A DNA stretch of 64,000 nucleotides from VXNE01 sp965203615. Its GTDB lineage: Bacteria > Pseudomonadota > Gammaproteobacteria > Pseudomonadales > Azotimanducaceae. The notes below the pieces were generated by a model. That model was given only the letters and a program-made list of their open reading frames with translations, had not been told where the DNA came from and made no database searches. The translations under genes and the position numbers were made by a program. Of the stretch, positions 43,313-51,998 are shown piece by piece. Position 1 is the first letter of the stretch, and the number at the start of each line of letters is the position of its first letter. The stretch spans positions 2,666,001-2,730,000 of the forward strand of contig OZ241900.1 in assembly GCA_965203615.1 (NCBI GenBank), given 5' to 3'.

Positions 43313-46168
43313 TTGAGCTGCTTGCCTGTGGTGACGGGGGGGGGGGGGCGGAATTCGTTCGCCCTCGCGAAGAGGGCTGTAGCCTGGTTGGCTTGCAGCT
43401 TGCTGGCCACACCGGCGGCCTTTGCCGACAGCGTTTCCGGTGCCGTGACGGATGCCGGTAATACAGTCAGTTTTCGCGGTGCGGTAGTCAGTATCGACGG
43501 ACGGGAAGGGTCCGCGATAACCGATGGGCGTGGGCGCTTCCGCTTGTCCAACGTCCCCGCGGGCACCTACACGCTCGTGATTTCCTATGTCGGCACGACG
43601 AGTACCAGGATCGAAATCACGGTGCCTCCTGAAGGGCTGGATCTCGGTGACGTGGTGATCGGCGACGCGGAATCGGAAGGATTGGTCGAGGAAGTGATCG
43701 TCTACGGTCAGGCGGCCGCTTTCGCCAGCGCGCTCAATCAGGAGCGTGCGGCCATCAACGCGGTGTCTGTTCTGGACACCGACGCGATGGGTCAGTTTCC
43801 GGATCAGAATGTCGCCGAAGCAGTGCGGCGCCTGAGCGGCGTGACCGTCGAAAACGATCAGGGGGAAGGTCGTTACGTCGTCATCCGCGGAATGGACCCC
43901 GACCTGAATGCGACATCCATCAACGGTGTGCGCGCCACCGCGGCGGAACCGCAACGGGCGTTGCAGCTCGACGTCATTCCATCGGACGTTCTCGACGGTA
44001 TCGAGGTGAGCAAGTCACTCACCCCGGACATGGACGGCGATGCGATCGGCGGTTCCATCAACGTCAGGACGCTAAGCGCGTTCAGCCGCAAGGGCCCGTA
44101 TGCCAAGGCGAGAGTGGAGCAATCCCACAATGAGATTCGCGATGACTGGAGCCCCAAGGCGTCCTTTGCCGGCAGCAATGTTCTCGAGTTGGAAGGCGGC
44201 AGGCGCCTCGGGGTCGCGGGCGCCGTCAGTTGGCACGACCGCAAGCTTCAGGCCGACAATGCCGAAGCCGACGATTGGGACGTTGCCGATAACGGCATGG
44301 ACTTCCTCGAGGAATTTCAACCCCGGCTGTACAAGGTCGAGCGCAAACGCATCGGCGCTGTTCTCAACTTCGACCTCGACATCTCCGATTCGACCACACT
44401 GCACCTGTACTCCCTTTACAGCAGGTTCCAGGATACGGAACTGAGAAACCGGACGACGTTTGGCCTCGACGGGCTGGACGAAAGCACGCTCACCGCGACC
44501 CGAATGAGTTATTCGGAGGTGGAGATCGAGCGGGACACCAAGGGCCGCGACATGCGCGGGCAGATCGCCGAAAATACGTCAATCTCCTTCGGTTCCGATA
44601 CCCAGCTCGATGCCTGGCAGATCGAAACCAACGTCGGCTATTCTTACGCGCGGGAACGAACGCCCGACCAGGTGAGCGGCACCTGGGTCGCGGAATTCGA
44701 ATCGGGCGACGGCAACATCCCGGACGGGCAGCCCGTGCTGACCATCGATCGCAGCAACCCCCAGATACTCGTGGCCGATTCTGCGTTCTGGGGCGTATTG
44801 CAGGACGCATCGCTCTACGAACTCGACGAACTCGAGCATCTCAATGAGAAGAACGAAGACACGCAGGTTTCGTTCCGGCTGGATGCGACCCGGGACATGG
44901 GCTTCGGCCTCGTCAAGTTCGGCGCCAAGGCCCGGCTGCGGGAAAAGAAGACCGACGAGGAAGTGGGTCTCTGGTCCGGAGACGACCAATGGTTCCTGTC
45001 CGACGTGCTGCTGCCCGGCGGTGGTTCCGCGTACGGTTTTCCGACTCCCATGGACCCGGTGCCGGCCAACAGCGGCGAGCGGGACATCCTGGCGGGAGGC
45101 ACCGGTATCGAGGTCGAGGACATCGACTCCCAGATCGATTCGAGCGTGGCCGACTTCACGTTTGACGAGAACGTCCTTGCCGTCTACGGCATGGCCCGTT
45201 GGGACAACGGCCCGCTGGCCGTCACCGCCGGCTTGCGCGTCGAGCGGACGAGTCTCGACAGTAGCGGCAGCATCACGCAACTGGTCGAGGAGGGCGATGC
45301 CTACAACGGCGCGGTCCTCGACGACGACACCGTATTCATATCGCCTGTCAACGAGAAGAACTCCTACACGGACGTTCTGCCCAGCATCAACGCACGCTAC
45401 GAGTTCAACGAAGACCTGATAGGGCGGGCCTCGGTGCACAAAGCGGTGGTTCGACCGCGTGTCGAGGATGTGGCGTTCAGGGTCGCGATAGACGGCGACG
45501 AGGCCGAGTTGGGGAACCCTTCGCTCGACCCGTTCCGGGCCTGGAACGCGGATGTATCGCTAGCCTACTATCCGACCGACCTGAGCGTGTTGTCTGCGGG
45601 CCTTTTCTGGAAGCGGATAGACGATTTCATATTCGTCCAGACCATTGACGATTACCCGTTCGCGGGCAGGGTGTTCGATGAAGCCACGGTCGCTCAAAAC
45701 GGCGACCAGGCGGACGGCATTGGCCTGGAGCTCAACTACCAGCAGCATTTCGGGTTTCTCGGCGCGCCCTGGGATGCGTTTCTCGTGGGCGCGAACTATA
45801 CCTATGTGGATTCCAACGCGAAGACCATCGACGGCCGCGAGATCGATCTGCCCAAGCAGTCGAGCAACATCGCGGGATTCGTCTTGGGCTATGACAAGCA
45901 CGGTTTCGATATCCGGCTGGCGATGAAGTACCGGGACAGCTATATCGACTCACTGGAAGGTGAAGGCGAAGACCGTTATACCGACGAACACCTGCAGTGG
46001 GACCTGACCGTCAAGTACAGCTTCACCGATTCCTGGCTGGTCTATTCCGAGATATCCAATCTGGGTGATCGGCCCGAGTACTACTACTCCGGCAGGTACA
46101 ACCGGGCGCTGCAATACGATGAGTTCGGAACCACGGCGGCGATCGGCGTTCAGTACAACTTCCGATAG
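43313..46168 (+). CDS. TonB-dependent outer membrane receptor (frame crosses a poly-G tract)
   Basis: A receptor of about 950 residues. It has a signal peptide (WLACSLLATPAAFADS), a carboxypeptidase-like N-terminal domain (GAVVSIDGREGSAITDGRGR), a TonB box region (EGLVEEVIVYGQ), a plug (QNVAEAVRRLSGVTVENDQG) and a beta-barrel ending in IGVQYNF-R. The PFDQNV-type plug is that of oligosaccharide/sterol-like TBDRs (TIGR01782 type). The best start, ATG 43300 after AGGGGGAAAACC, reads MKRILELLACGDGGGG and is one base out of frame here; 12 rather than 13 G at 43336-43348 would join it. In the present sequence only a TTG at 43313 starts in frame. TRAP genes follow directly, so uptake of a shared substrate, perhaps inositol or phytate, is likely. 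Confidence 0.85.
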   Translation: MSCLPVVTGGGGRNSFALAKRAVAWLACSLLATPAAFADSVSGAVTDAGNTVSFRGAVVSIDGREGSAITDGRGRFRLSNVPAGTYTLVISYVGTTSTRIEITVPPEGLDLGDVVIGDAESEGLVEEVIVYGQAAAFASALNQERAAINAVSVLDTDAMGQFPDQNVAEAVRRLSGVTVENDQGEGRYVVIRGMDPDLNATSINGVRATAAEPQRALQLDVIPSDVLDGIEVSKSLTPDMDGDAIGGSINVRTLSAFSRKGPYAKARVEQSHNEIRDDWSPKASFAGSNVLELEGGRRLGVAGAVSWHDRKLQADNAEADDWDVADNGMDFLEEFQPRLYKVERKRIGAVLNFDLDISDSTTLHLYSLYSRFQDTELRNRTTFGLDGLDESTLTATRMSYSEVEIERDTKGRDMRGQIAENTSISFGSDTQLDAWQIETNVGYSYARERTPDQVSGTWVAEFESGDGNIPDGQPVLTIDRSNPQILVADSAFWGVLQDASLYELDELEHLNEKNEDTQVSFRLDATRDMGFGLVKFGAKARLREKKTDEEVGLWSGDDQWFLSDVLLPGGGSAYGFPTPMDPVPANSGERDILAGGTGIEVEDIDSQIDSSVADFTFDENVLAVYGMARWDNGPLAVTAGLRVERTSLDSSGSITQLVEEGDAYNGAVLDDDTVFISPVNEKNSYTDVLPSINARYEFNEDLIGRASVHKAVVRPRVEDVAFRVAIDGDEAELGNPSLDPFRAWNADVSLAYYPTDLSVLSAGLFWKRIDDFIFVQTIDDYPFAGRVFDEATVAQNGDQADGIGLELNYQQHFGFLGAPWDAFLVGANYTYVDSNAKTIDGREIDLPKQSSNIAGFVLGYDKHGFDIRLAMKYRDSYIDSLEGEGEDRYTDEHLQWDLTVKYSFTDSWLVYSEISNLGDRPEYYYSGRYNRALQYDEFGTTAAIGVQYNFR
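43336..43348 (+). repeat. Poly-G tract of 13 in the receptor leader
   Basis: Thirteen consecutive G in the 5' coding part of the receptor gene, between the ATG at 43300 and the signal-peptide core. Loss of one G or gain of two restores the frame. Confidence 0.9.
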
Positions 46169-46188
46169 CGTCCGGGTTCCCCGGCCGG

Positions 46189-47193
46189 ATGACTGGACGA
46201 TTCGGTATCGCCGTCAGAGGCTGGCGCCAGGTTCTCGTAGCGATATTGCTGGCGGCGCTGACGCAGGGTTGCGGGGCGCCGGAAGCTGGCCATGTGTTCA
46301 GATATGGTCACTCGCAGCCCGCGCAGGCGCCGCGCAGCCAGTCGATGGTCTTCTTCGAGAGAGAGCTCGAACAGCGCACGAACGGCCGCATCAGGGTCGA
46401 GAACTATTTTTCGGCGACGCTGGGCAGCGAACGCGAAATGATGGACATGGTCGCCACGGGTGTCTTGCAGGGTACCCGCGGCGGTCTCTTTGCCGATGCC
46501 AATCCAAAGTTTGTCCTGTTCATGGTGCCGTTTCTCGTCAGTGACTGGGACCAGGCCATGCGGCTGGTCAACAGTGAACTGGCGCGGCGGATTAACGCCG
46601 ACGCGCGTCGCAACGGCTTTCATATTCCGGCCACCGGCATCAGCCAGGGCTTTCGCGCCCACACGAACAGCATTCGGCCTATCCGGACACCTGAGGATCT
46701 GGCGGGGCTGAAAATGCGCGTTCCACCGCAGGAGATATACATTCGGACAGCCCGGGCTCTCGGCGCCAGTCCGCACGAAATGCCAGCATCCGAACTCTAC
46801 AGCGCCTTGAAAACAGGTGTTCTGGATGGCCAGGACAATCCTCCGTCAAACATATGGGACTACAAGTTGTTCGAAGTGCAGAAGTTCATGACCGTATCGA
46901 ACTATTCCACCGGACCCGATCCGTTCATTGTCGATCTGAAATGGTACGAGTCGCTGGCGCCGGATCTGAGGAAGACGTTCGATCAGGTTGCGGAAGAAAC
47001 AATCGCGCTCTCGGACAGACTGAACCGGGAGTCCGAGGAGGAGTACATCGCCCGCCTGGCGCGCGAAATGGATGTGATCCACCTGGTGCCTGAAGAGATT
47101 CGGTCGTTTCGCCATCTCACCGAACCTGTCTCCCGGGGCCTGTTTACGGCGGACGAACTGAACGAAGCGCGCAAAGTTGCGAGCGGCGACTGA
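46189..47193 (+). CDS. dctP: TRAP transporter solute-binding lipoprotein (DctP family)
   Basis: A 334-residue periplasmic substrate-binding subunit. The N-terminus has a hydrophobic signal ending at a lipobox-like LLAALTQGCGAPE, so it is probably a lipoprotein. The family segments YGHSQPAQAPRSQSM, RTPEDLAGLKMRVP and ELYSALKTGVLDGQDNPPSN, with the conserved arginine contacting the ligand carboxylate (KMRVP), are intact. It lies 20 bases after the TonB receptor and two bases before dctQ, forming one operon. DctP proteins bind acidic sugars and other organic acids; the ligand here is unknown. Confidence 0.92.
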   Translation: MTGRFGIAVRGWRQVLVAILLAALTQGCGAPEAGHVFRYGHSQPAQAPRSQSMVFFERELEQRTNGRIRVENYFSATLGSEREMMDMVATGVLQGTRGGLFADANPKFVLFMVPFLVSDWDQAMRLVNSELARRINADARRNGFHIPATGISQGFRAHTNSIRPIRTPEDLAGLKMRVPPQEIYIRTARALGASPHEMPASELYSALKTGVLDGQDNPPSNIWDYKLFEVQKFMTVSNYSTGPDPFIVDLKWYESLAPDLRKTFDQVAEETIALSDRLNRESEEEYIARLAREMDVIHLVPEEIRSFRHLTEPVSRGLFTADELNEARKVASGD

Positions 47194-47195
47194 CC

Positions 47196-47684
47196 ATGAC
47201 TTCGCCGGGCGCGATGGAGACTGGATTGAGCCGCATGCTGGAACGATTGCTGGCGTTGCTGCTGCTGGCGATTTTCGGGACCGTGGTATTGCTGGTCATC
47301 CTGCGTTACGTCTTCAACACGACCGTAGTCGGCGCCAACGAAGGCGCGCTGATTGCGTTCGTGTACACGACGGCGATCGGCGGGGCGCTGGCGGTGGCAC
47401 GACGCGAACACATCGAGATTCGCTATTTCGTCGACTTGATGCCCGCGGGCGTACAGCGAGTTCTCGGCATTCTTCAGTTGGCGCTTGTGGCGATCGTCAA
47501 CTTTGCGATTGTCTGGTATTCGATCGTCTGGATTGCCAGTACGGGCAGCTACCTGATGCCGACATTGCAGCTACCGCAGATCGTTGCGCAACTCAGCGTC
47601 TGTATCGGCAGCAGTCTGGCCTTCCTATATTGCCTGCTCGGCATTCGAAGATGTACAGCAAGGGGCAAGGGGTTTGCGCCGTAG
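47196..47684 (+). CDS. dctQ: TRAP transporter small permease (DctQ), 3' end replaced
   Basis: A 162-residue membrane subunit with four hydrophobic segments (LLALLLLAIFGTVVLLVIL, AFVYTTAIGGALAVA, GILQLALVAIVNFAIVW, LSVCIGSSLAFLYCLLGI). The last residues after LLGIRR (CTARGKGFAP) do not resemble the family. They come from the junction with a 2-kb insertion that separates dctQ from dctM. A frame at about 49680-49732 ends ARAPCSTAHC just before dctM and could be the original DctQ terminus. The protein is nearly complete, so it may still work. Confidence 0.85.
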   Translation: MTSPGAMETGLSRMLERLLALLLLAIFGTVVLLVILRYVFNTTVVGANEGALIAFVYTTAIGGALAVARREHIEIRYFVDLMPAGVQRVLGILQLALVAIVNFAIVWYSIVWIASTGSYLMPTLQLPQIVAQLSVCIGSSLAFLYCLLGIRRCTARGKGFAP

Positions 47685-47828
47685 CAGGGTATGATCGGCG
47701 TGGATCACGGTGGCTGTCTTGGGATTCGTGTGCCACCGTATCTTGGCGTTAGGTTCGTGGCTAGCCGACGGTGGTTCGCAGTTGGTGTGCCCACCATCGT
47801 TGAATCGAAAATGAGGGAGGTCGGAGCC

Positions 47829-48434
47829 GTGGCAAGACGAGTCAAACAGTCCAAAGGGGTGTTCTGTCTGGAGACCGACCAGTGGTATGGCCAGAAGGAC
47901 AAGGCCAGCGTGGAACCTGCGCTTCGACTCATCGAGAGATATTCCAAGACTCCCTTTCAACATCGGGACGTGGCGACCAAAGAGGAGTTCAAGTTCTTCT
48001 TGAACAAGTACTTGGCTCCTGGCTACGACAACCACCCAATTCTCTACTTGGGATTTCACGGACGGTGCGCCGAAGATGATGCCGATGCGTGTGTGGAGAT
48101 CGGCGACGGGACTGAGGTCACCCTCCAGGACCTTGAGGATTGGATCGACGGTCGGTGCGGCGGACGTCTGATCTACTTCGGGGCATGCGGGGTCATGGAC
48201 ACCCATGGCAACAGATTGAACCGGTTTGTCAGGAACACCGGGGCCGTTGCCGTGGCCGGATATCGCGGAGAACCCGACTGGCTGGAATCAGCGGCGTTGG
48301 ACATGCTGGCGCTCGGGCACCTGCAATACGCGGCGTTTAAGAAGCCTTCGATCAATAAATTCAACAGGGAGCTAAAGGAGACGGCCCCGGGCCTGTACAG
48401 CCGGCTGGGATTCCGTTTGGTGTTGAAGTCATGA
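47829..48434 (+). CDS. DUF6642 (caspase-like fold) protein
   Basis: A 201-residue protein with the DUF6642 pattern: KGVFCLETDQWYGQKDKASV at the N-terminus, then ILYLGFHGRCAEDDADA and LIYFGACGVMDT. The His (LGFHG) and Cys (FGACG) occupy the places of the catalytic dyad in caspase/CHAT-like peptidases, although DUF6642 proteins are not characterised. The GTG at 47829 has GGGAGG eight bases upstream and gives the family start; ATG 47811 is possible. It is the first gene of a two-gene segment inserted between dctQ and dctM and is more AT-rich than those genes. Confidence 0.78.
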   Translation: MARRVKQSKGVFCLETDQWYGQKDKASVEPALRLIERYSKTPFQHRDVATKEEFKFFLNKYLAPGYDNHPILYLGFHGRCAEDDADACVEIGDGTEVTLQDLEDWIDGRCGGRLIYFGACGVMDTHGNRLNRFVRNTGAVAVAGYRGEPDWLESAALDMLALGHLQYAAFKKPSINKFNRELKETAPGLYSRLGFRLVLKS

Positions 48435-48703
48435 TCGAAGGTGTCGGCAGTCGTTGACTCTGCGGCCTCGTGGAAAGCAGCGCTTAGCTGACGTGCTTTG
48501 GTGCTCTGTGCGATCAATCAGGACGCTATTCGGGCGGAAAGTTCCACGCGGCGGACGGGCAAACTCGGCGAAAGGCGCGGGGAGGCCAAGTCAAGCGGCG
48601 GAAGTCGGAGAGAGCGCATGGAAACGATGCGGGCGCGTGACATCGTGGGCTCCGCGTTGTGGCTTGTGACGCGGTGCCTACGGTGAATGAAGGTGGGATC
48701 TGC

Positions 48704-49621
48704 ATGCATCTGAAGCAAGTGATGGACGCGGTTCTCGGCGAACTCTGGCACTTCGAGGACGGACCCTGGTATGGGGGTCAGGCGCTGGCGGTCGTTGATG
48801 CCTTGGCGAAGGTGGAATTCGACAACGAGGTATTGCGCGCGGTCGGCGAGACTATCGGGGACGTAGACAACTACAACAGGACGACCGCGTGCGCATACGC
48901 GGCTCATCGCGCCGTGGCGGCAGTGTATGCGATCGCGGACTGTGCGGCGATTGGCAACTATCCGGACGGCGCGCCGCTGCTGTCGCAGGTGTCCGGCGCC
49001 GAGGGCATCGAAACGGCGACGGGCGCGCAAAAGGCATACGAAGTCATTGAGGCAGTCGCCATTGAGATTGCCGAAGACTGCTCGGCCAGCCGCGAAAGTG
49101 CGGACTATCGCCATCAGGCCATCGCGATGTACCAGCGTGATGCCGAGGTCGGCGACGTCGAGGGGACGGTCTGGTTTCCGGTCACGTCGGGTCAAACTGG
49201 CGTTACTCGGGCAACGTTGTCGGCGGGGGCGAGCGCGAAAAACTGGACGTTGGAGGCGGCGCAGGACGCCGCGCAGATCGCGGCCCATCCGGAGGACGTG
49301 GCGGACGAGGAAGTGATCGAGGCGGCAGAGGGTGGCGTCTCCAAGGACTTGATTGTGCTGGCCGTGAAGGCGGTGATCCTCGGGCAAGGACAGCTTCCGG
49401 TGCAACGTGCCAAGGACGCGTTTTTCGAGGACGCCCTGACTGTATGTTCGGATCTAGTGGAAGAGCGCGGCATCCTGACCGATGGGGACGAGGAGGAAAT
49501 CGAGGAGTACGAGCGAGAGTGCAACGTAGCCGCCAAGCGCCTATTGGATGCGGGCAGGAATCTGGCCGCGAAACTCACGGCGTATGCGGCTCTGACGCAG
49601 ACATTCGAGTCTTTTGAATAG
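48704..49621 (+). CDS. Unrecognised helical protein of 305 residues
   Basis: No family was recognised. The protein is mostly helical and acidic. It has a run of alanine-rich helices (RTTACAYAAHRAVAAVYAIA, EAAQDAAQIAAHPEDVADEE) and an acidic stretch DGDEEEIEEYERE. There is no signal peptide or membrane segment. The ATG at 48704 follows AAGGTGGG and is preferred over GTG 48659. It lies 270 bases after the DUF6642 gene on the same strand and ends 120 bases before dctM, so it may be the partner of the caspase-like protein or passenger DNA of the same insertion. Confidence 0.55.
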   Translation: MHLKQVMDAVLGELWHFEDGPWYGGQALAVVDALAKVEFDNEVLRAVGETIGDVDNYNRTTACAYAAHRAVAAVYAIADCAAIGNYPDGAPLLSQVSGAEGIETATGAQKAYEVIEAVAIEIAEDCSASRESADYRHQAIAMYQRDAEVGDVEGTVWFPVTSGQTGVTRATLSAGASAKNWTLEAAQDAAQIAAHPEDVADEEVIEAAEGGVSKDLIVLAVKAVILGQGQLPVQRAKDAFFEDALTVCSDLVEERGILTDGDEEEIEEYERECNVAAKRLLDAGRNLAAKLTAYAALTQTFESFE

Positions 49622-49741
49622 CCCGGCGACCACGGTGCGGTGCACGTAGAGAGAATGGCCCGCAGGAAAGGGGAACTGGTTCTGTTGCTTGAGGAGCTTG
49701 CTCGCGCTCCGTGTTCTACGGCGCACTGCTAGCGGGACGAT

Positions 49742-51019
49742 ATGCTGATTCTCATCCTGTCTTTCGCCGTCTTTCTGGTAGTCGGCGTACCCATTGCCTA
49801 TGCGCTGGGGCTGTCCAGCCTCATGTACTTGCTGATCGAGCAGCCGGGTCTGGCGGTGGTTGTGCCGCAACGGGTGTTTTCCGGAATGAACAACTATGCG
49901 CTGATCTCGTTGCCGCTGTTCATACTCATGGGGCAGGTGATGAATTCCAGCGGCATAACCGCCAGGCTGATCGACCTTTCCACGGTCGTCGTGGGCAGGC
50001 TCCGGGGAGGTCTCGGCCTTGTCAACGTGTTTTCCAGCATGGTGTTCGGCGGTATTTCCGGATCCTCCACCTCGGACACGGCCTCGATCGGTGCCGTCAT
50101 GATTCCGGAGATGAGAAAGCGCAACTATTCCGCGAGCTTTGCGAGTGGCATCACCGTGGCGTCATCGACCATGGGAATGATCATTCCGCCGAGCGTTCCG
50201 ATCGTGCTTTACGCGATCGTTGCCCAGGAATCGGTGGGGCGACTGTTTCTCGGTGGACTCATACCCGGCCTCATGATCGGTATTCTGCAGATCGTCATCA
50301 TGTTGACGATTGCCCAACGTCGGCAGTACCCGCGCGAAACGCCCGCTTCGGGCCTTGGGGGTGATTTCAGGGGGATGGTGGCATCGGCCACGGTCTTGGC
50401 GATGCCGGTTTTTGTGGTCGGGGCAGTGGTCCTTGGCATCGCCACCGCCGTCGAGTCCGCCGGCCTGGGCGTTCTCTTCGGGCTCTTGCTCGGCGCGATG
50501 CTGATCGGTTCCAAGGCCATCACGGCCCTGCCGGAATCGTTGCGCGCGGCCGTGATGATGAGTGCAAAAATCATGACGATCATCGCGTTTTCCCAGTTGT
50601 TCGTCTGGATACTGATCCTGGAGCGCGTTCCGGAAGCGATGGCCGCGTTCGTCATCGGCCTGGACCTGGGCCCCGTGGTGGTACTGTTATTGATCGCCGC
50701 GATCGTTCTGGTCCTCGGGACTTTTATCGATGTCAGTCCCGCAATCCTCCTGCTCACGCCAACGCTGCTGCCCGCGGCCGTAGCCGCGGGTGTATCGCCG
50801 GTGCAATTCGGCATTGTCCTCATATCCGGGCTTGCCGTTGGCGCCTGTACGCCGCCCGTCGGCAATTGCCTGAATGTCTGCGCGGCGATATCAAATCTCG
50901 GTATCGGCGAGATTTTCAGGGGCGCTTCCCCGTTCCTGCTGGCCAACCTGATTACGCTGATCCTGATCTGCGTATTCCCCGCACTCGTACTTTGGGTGCC
51001 AGCGGTCTGGATGGGTTGA
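49742..51019 (+). CDS. dctM: TRAP transporter large permease (DctM)
   Basis: A 425-residue membrane protein with about 12 hydrophobic segments. Family segments are NNYALISLPLFILMGQVMNS, GGISGSSTSDTASIGAVMIP and GVCTPPVG-like GACTPPVGNCLN. It is the ion-coupled channel of the TRAP system and belongs with dctP and dctQ, from which it is now separated by about 2 kb of inserted DNA. The ATG at 49742 is used. Confidence 0.93.
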   Translation: MLILILSFAVFLVVGVPIAYALGLSSLMYLLIEQPGLAVVVPQRVFSGMNNYALISLPLFILMGQVMNSSGITARLIDLSTVVVGRLRGGLGLVNVFSSMVFGGISGSSTSDTASIGAVMIPEMRKRNYSASFASGITVASSTMGMIIPPSVPIVLYAIVAQESVGRLFLGGLIPGLMIGILQIVIMLTIAQRRQYPRETPASGLGGDFRGMVASATVLAMPVFVVGAVVLGIATAVESAGLGVLFGLLLGAMLIGSKAITALPESLRAAVMMSAKIMTIIAFSQLFVWILILERVPEAMAAFVIGLDLGPVVVLLLIAAIVLVLGTFIDVSPAILLLTPTLLPAAVAAGVSPVQFGIVLISGLAVGACTPPVGNCLNVCAAISNLGIGEIFRGASPFLLANLITLILICVFPALVLWVPAVWMG

Positions 51020-51059
51020 TGAGGCATGGGAGGATGAGATCCGTTCACTTGGTGCGCCG

Positions 51060-51998
51060 ATGTCCACGCATGTCGTAGTGCTCGGTGCCGGCGCCATGGG
51101 CAGCCTGTTCGGCGGGTTGGTGGCCGAGGGGGGCCTGGACGTCACCCTGGTCGATCCCTGGCGGGAGCACATCGACGCGATTCGAAAAGGCGGCTTGAGG
51201 ATGGTCGGTCACGGCGGTGACCGGCGTATCCCGGTAGAGGCCACGACCGACCCGGTCTCGGTCCGCTCGGCGGATATCGTCTTCGTTCAGTGCAAAGCGA
51301 ACTTCAACGGTGAGGCGGCAGCCAGCGTGCGGCACCTCTTTGCCGGGGGCGGCGACACCGTTGCGATCAGTTTCCAGAATGGCCTGGGCAATGAAGAAGA
51401 GCTTGCCGGTACCTTCGGCGGCGACCGCGTTCTCGGCGGGTTGACGGCTCAGGGCGCCAACATCGAGTCTCCGGGAGTCGTTCGCAATCACGCCGACCTG
51501 CCGTCGTACATTGGCGAGATGCAAGGCGGCGTATCGGAAAGAACCCGGTCGATCGCGAAGATCCTGACCGATGCCAACCTGCCGACCGAAGCCAGTGAGA
51601 ACATCCGCCGGGACATCTGGCGGAAGCTCATGGCCAACATCGCCATCAGTGCCGTCAGCGGCATCACGGGGCTGAATATCGGTCAGATTTTCAATCGGCA
51701 CATGGCTGACGATGTCGCCTATGCCGCGCTGGAAGAGGCGATAGTCGTCGCCGGCGCCTGCGGCATAGAGCTGAGTTCCGGTGAGGCGCGCGAGATACTC
51801 GGAGCTATCGCCGGGCCGGCCGGTACGCCGAAGAACAAGTCCAGCCTGCGAATGGACATTGAGAAAGAACGCCCGAGCGAGATCGACTACATCAATGGCG
51901 CCGTGGTCAGACTGGCGCGGGAACATGGCATTGCGGTGCCTGTCAACCAGGCCCTGGTCGCCCTGGTGCACGGCATACAGCATCGGTATCTGGGCTGA
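51060..51998 (+). CDS. Ketopantoate reductase (PanE/ApbA)-family protein
   Basis: A 312-residue NADPH-dependent reductase. The Rossmann motif VVVLGAGAMGSLFGGLVAEG is at the N-terminus. The catalytic-lysine helix is in RRDIWRKLMANIAISAVSGI, and the C-terminal segment has SSLRMDIEKERPSEIDYING. It could be panE, but the neighbours (TRAP and inositol genes) make a sugar-acid or polyol keto-reductase role equally possible. Its TGA overlaps the ATG of the DUF1907 gene by one base (TGATG), which indicates translational coupling. Confidence 0.88.
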   Translation: MSTHVVVLGAGAMGSLFGGLVAEGGLDVTLVDPWREHIDAIRKGGLRMVGHGGDRRIPVEATTDPVSVRSADIVFVQCKANFNGEAAASVRHLFAGGGDTVAISFQNGLGNEEELAGTFGGDRVLGGLTAQGANIESPGVVRNHADLPSYIGEMQGGVSERTRSIAKILTDANLPTEASENIRRDIWRKLMANIAISAVSGITGLNIGQIFNRHMADDVAYAALEEAIVVAGACGIELSSGEAREILGAIAGPAGTPKNKSSLRMDIEKERPSEIDYINGAVVRLAREHGIAVPVNQALVALVHGIQHRYLG

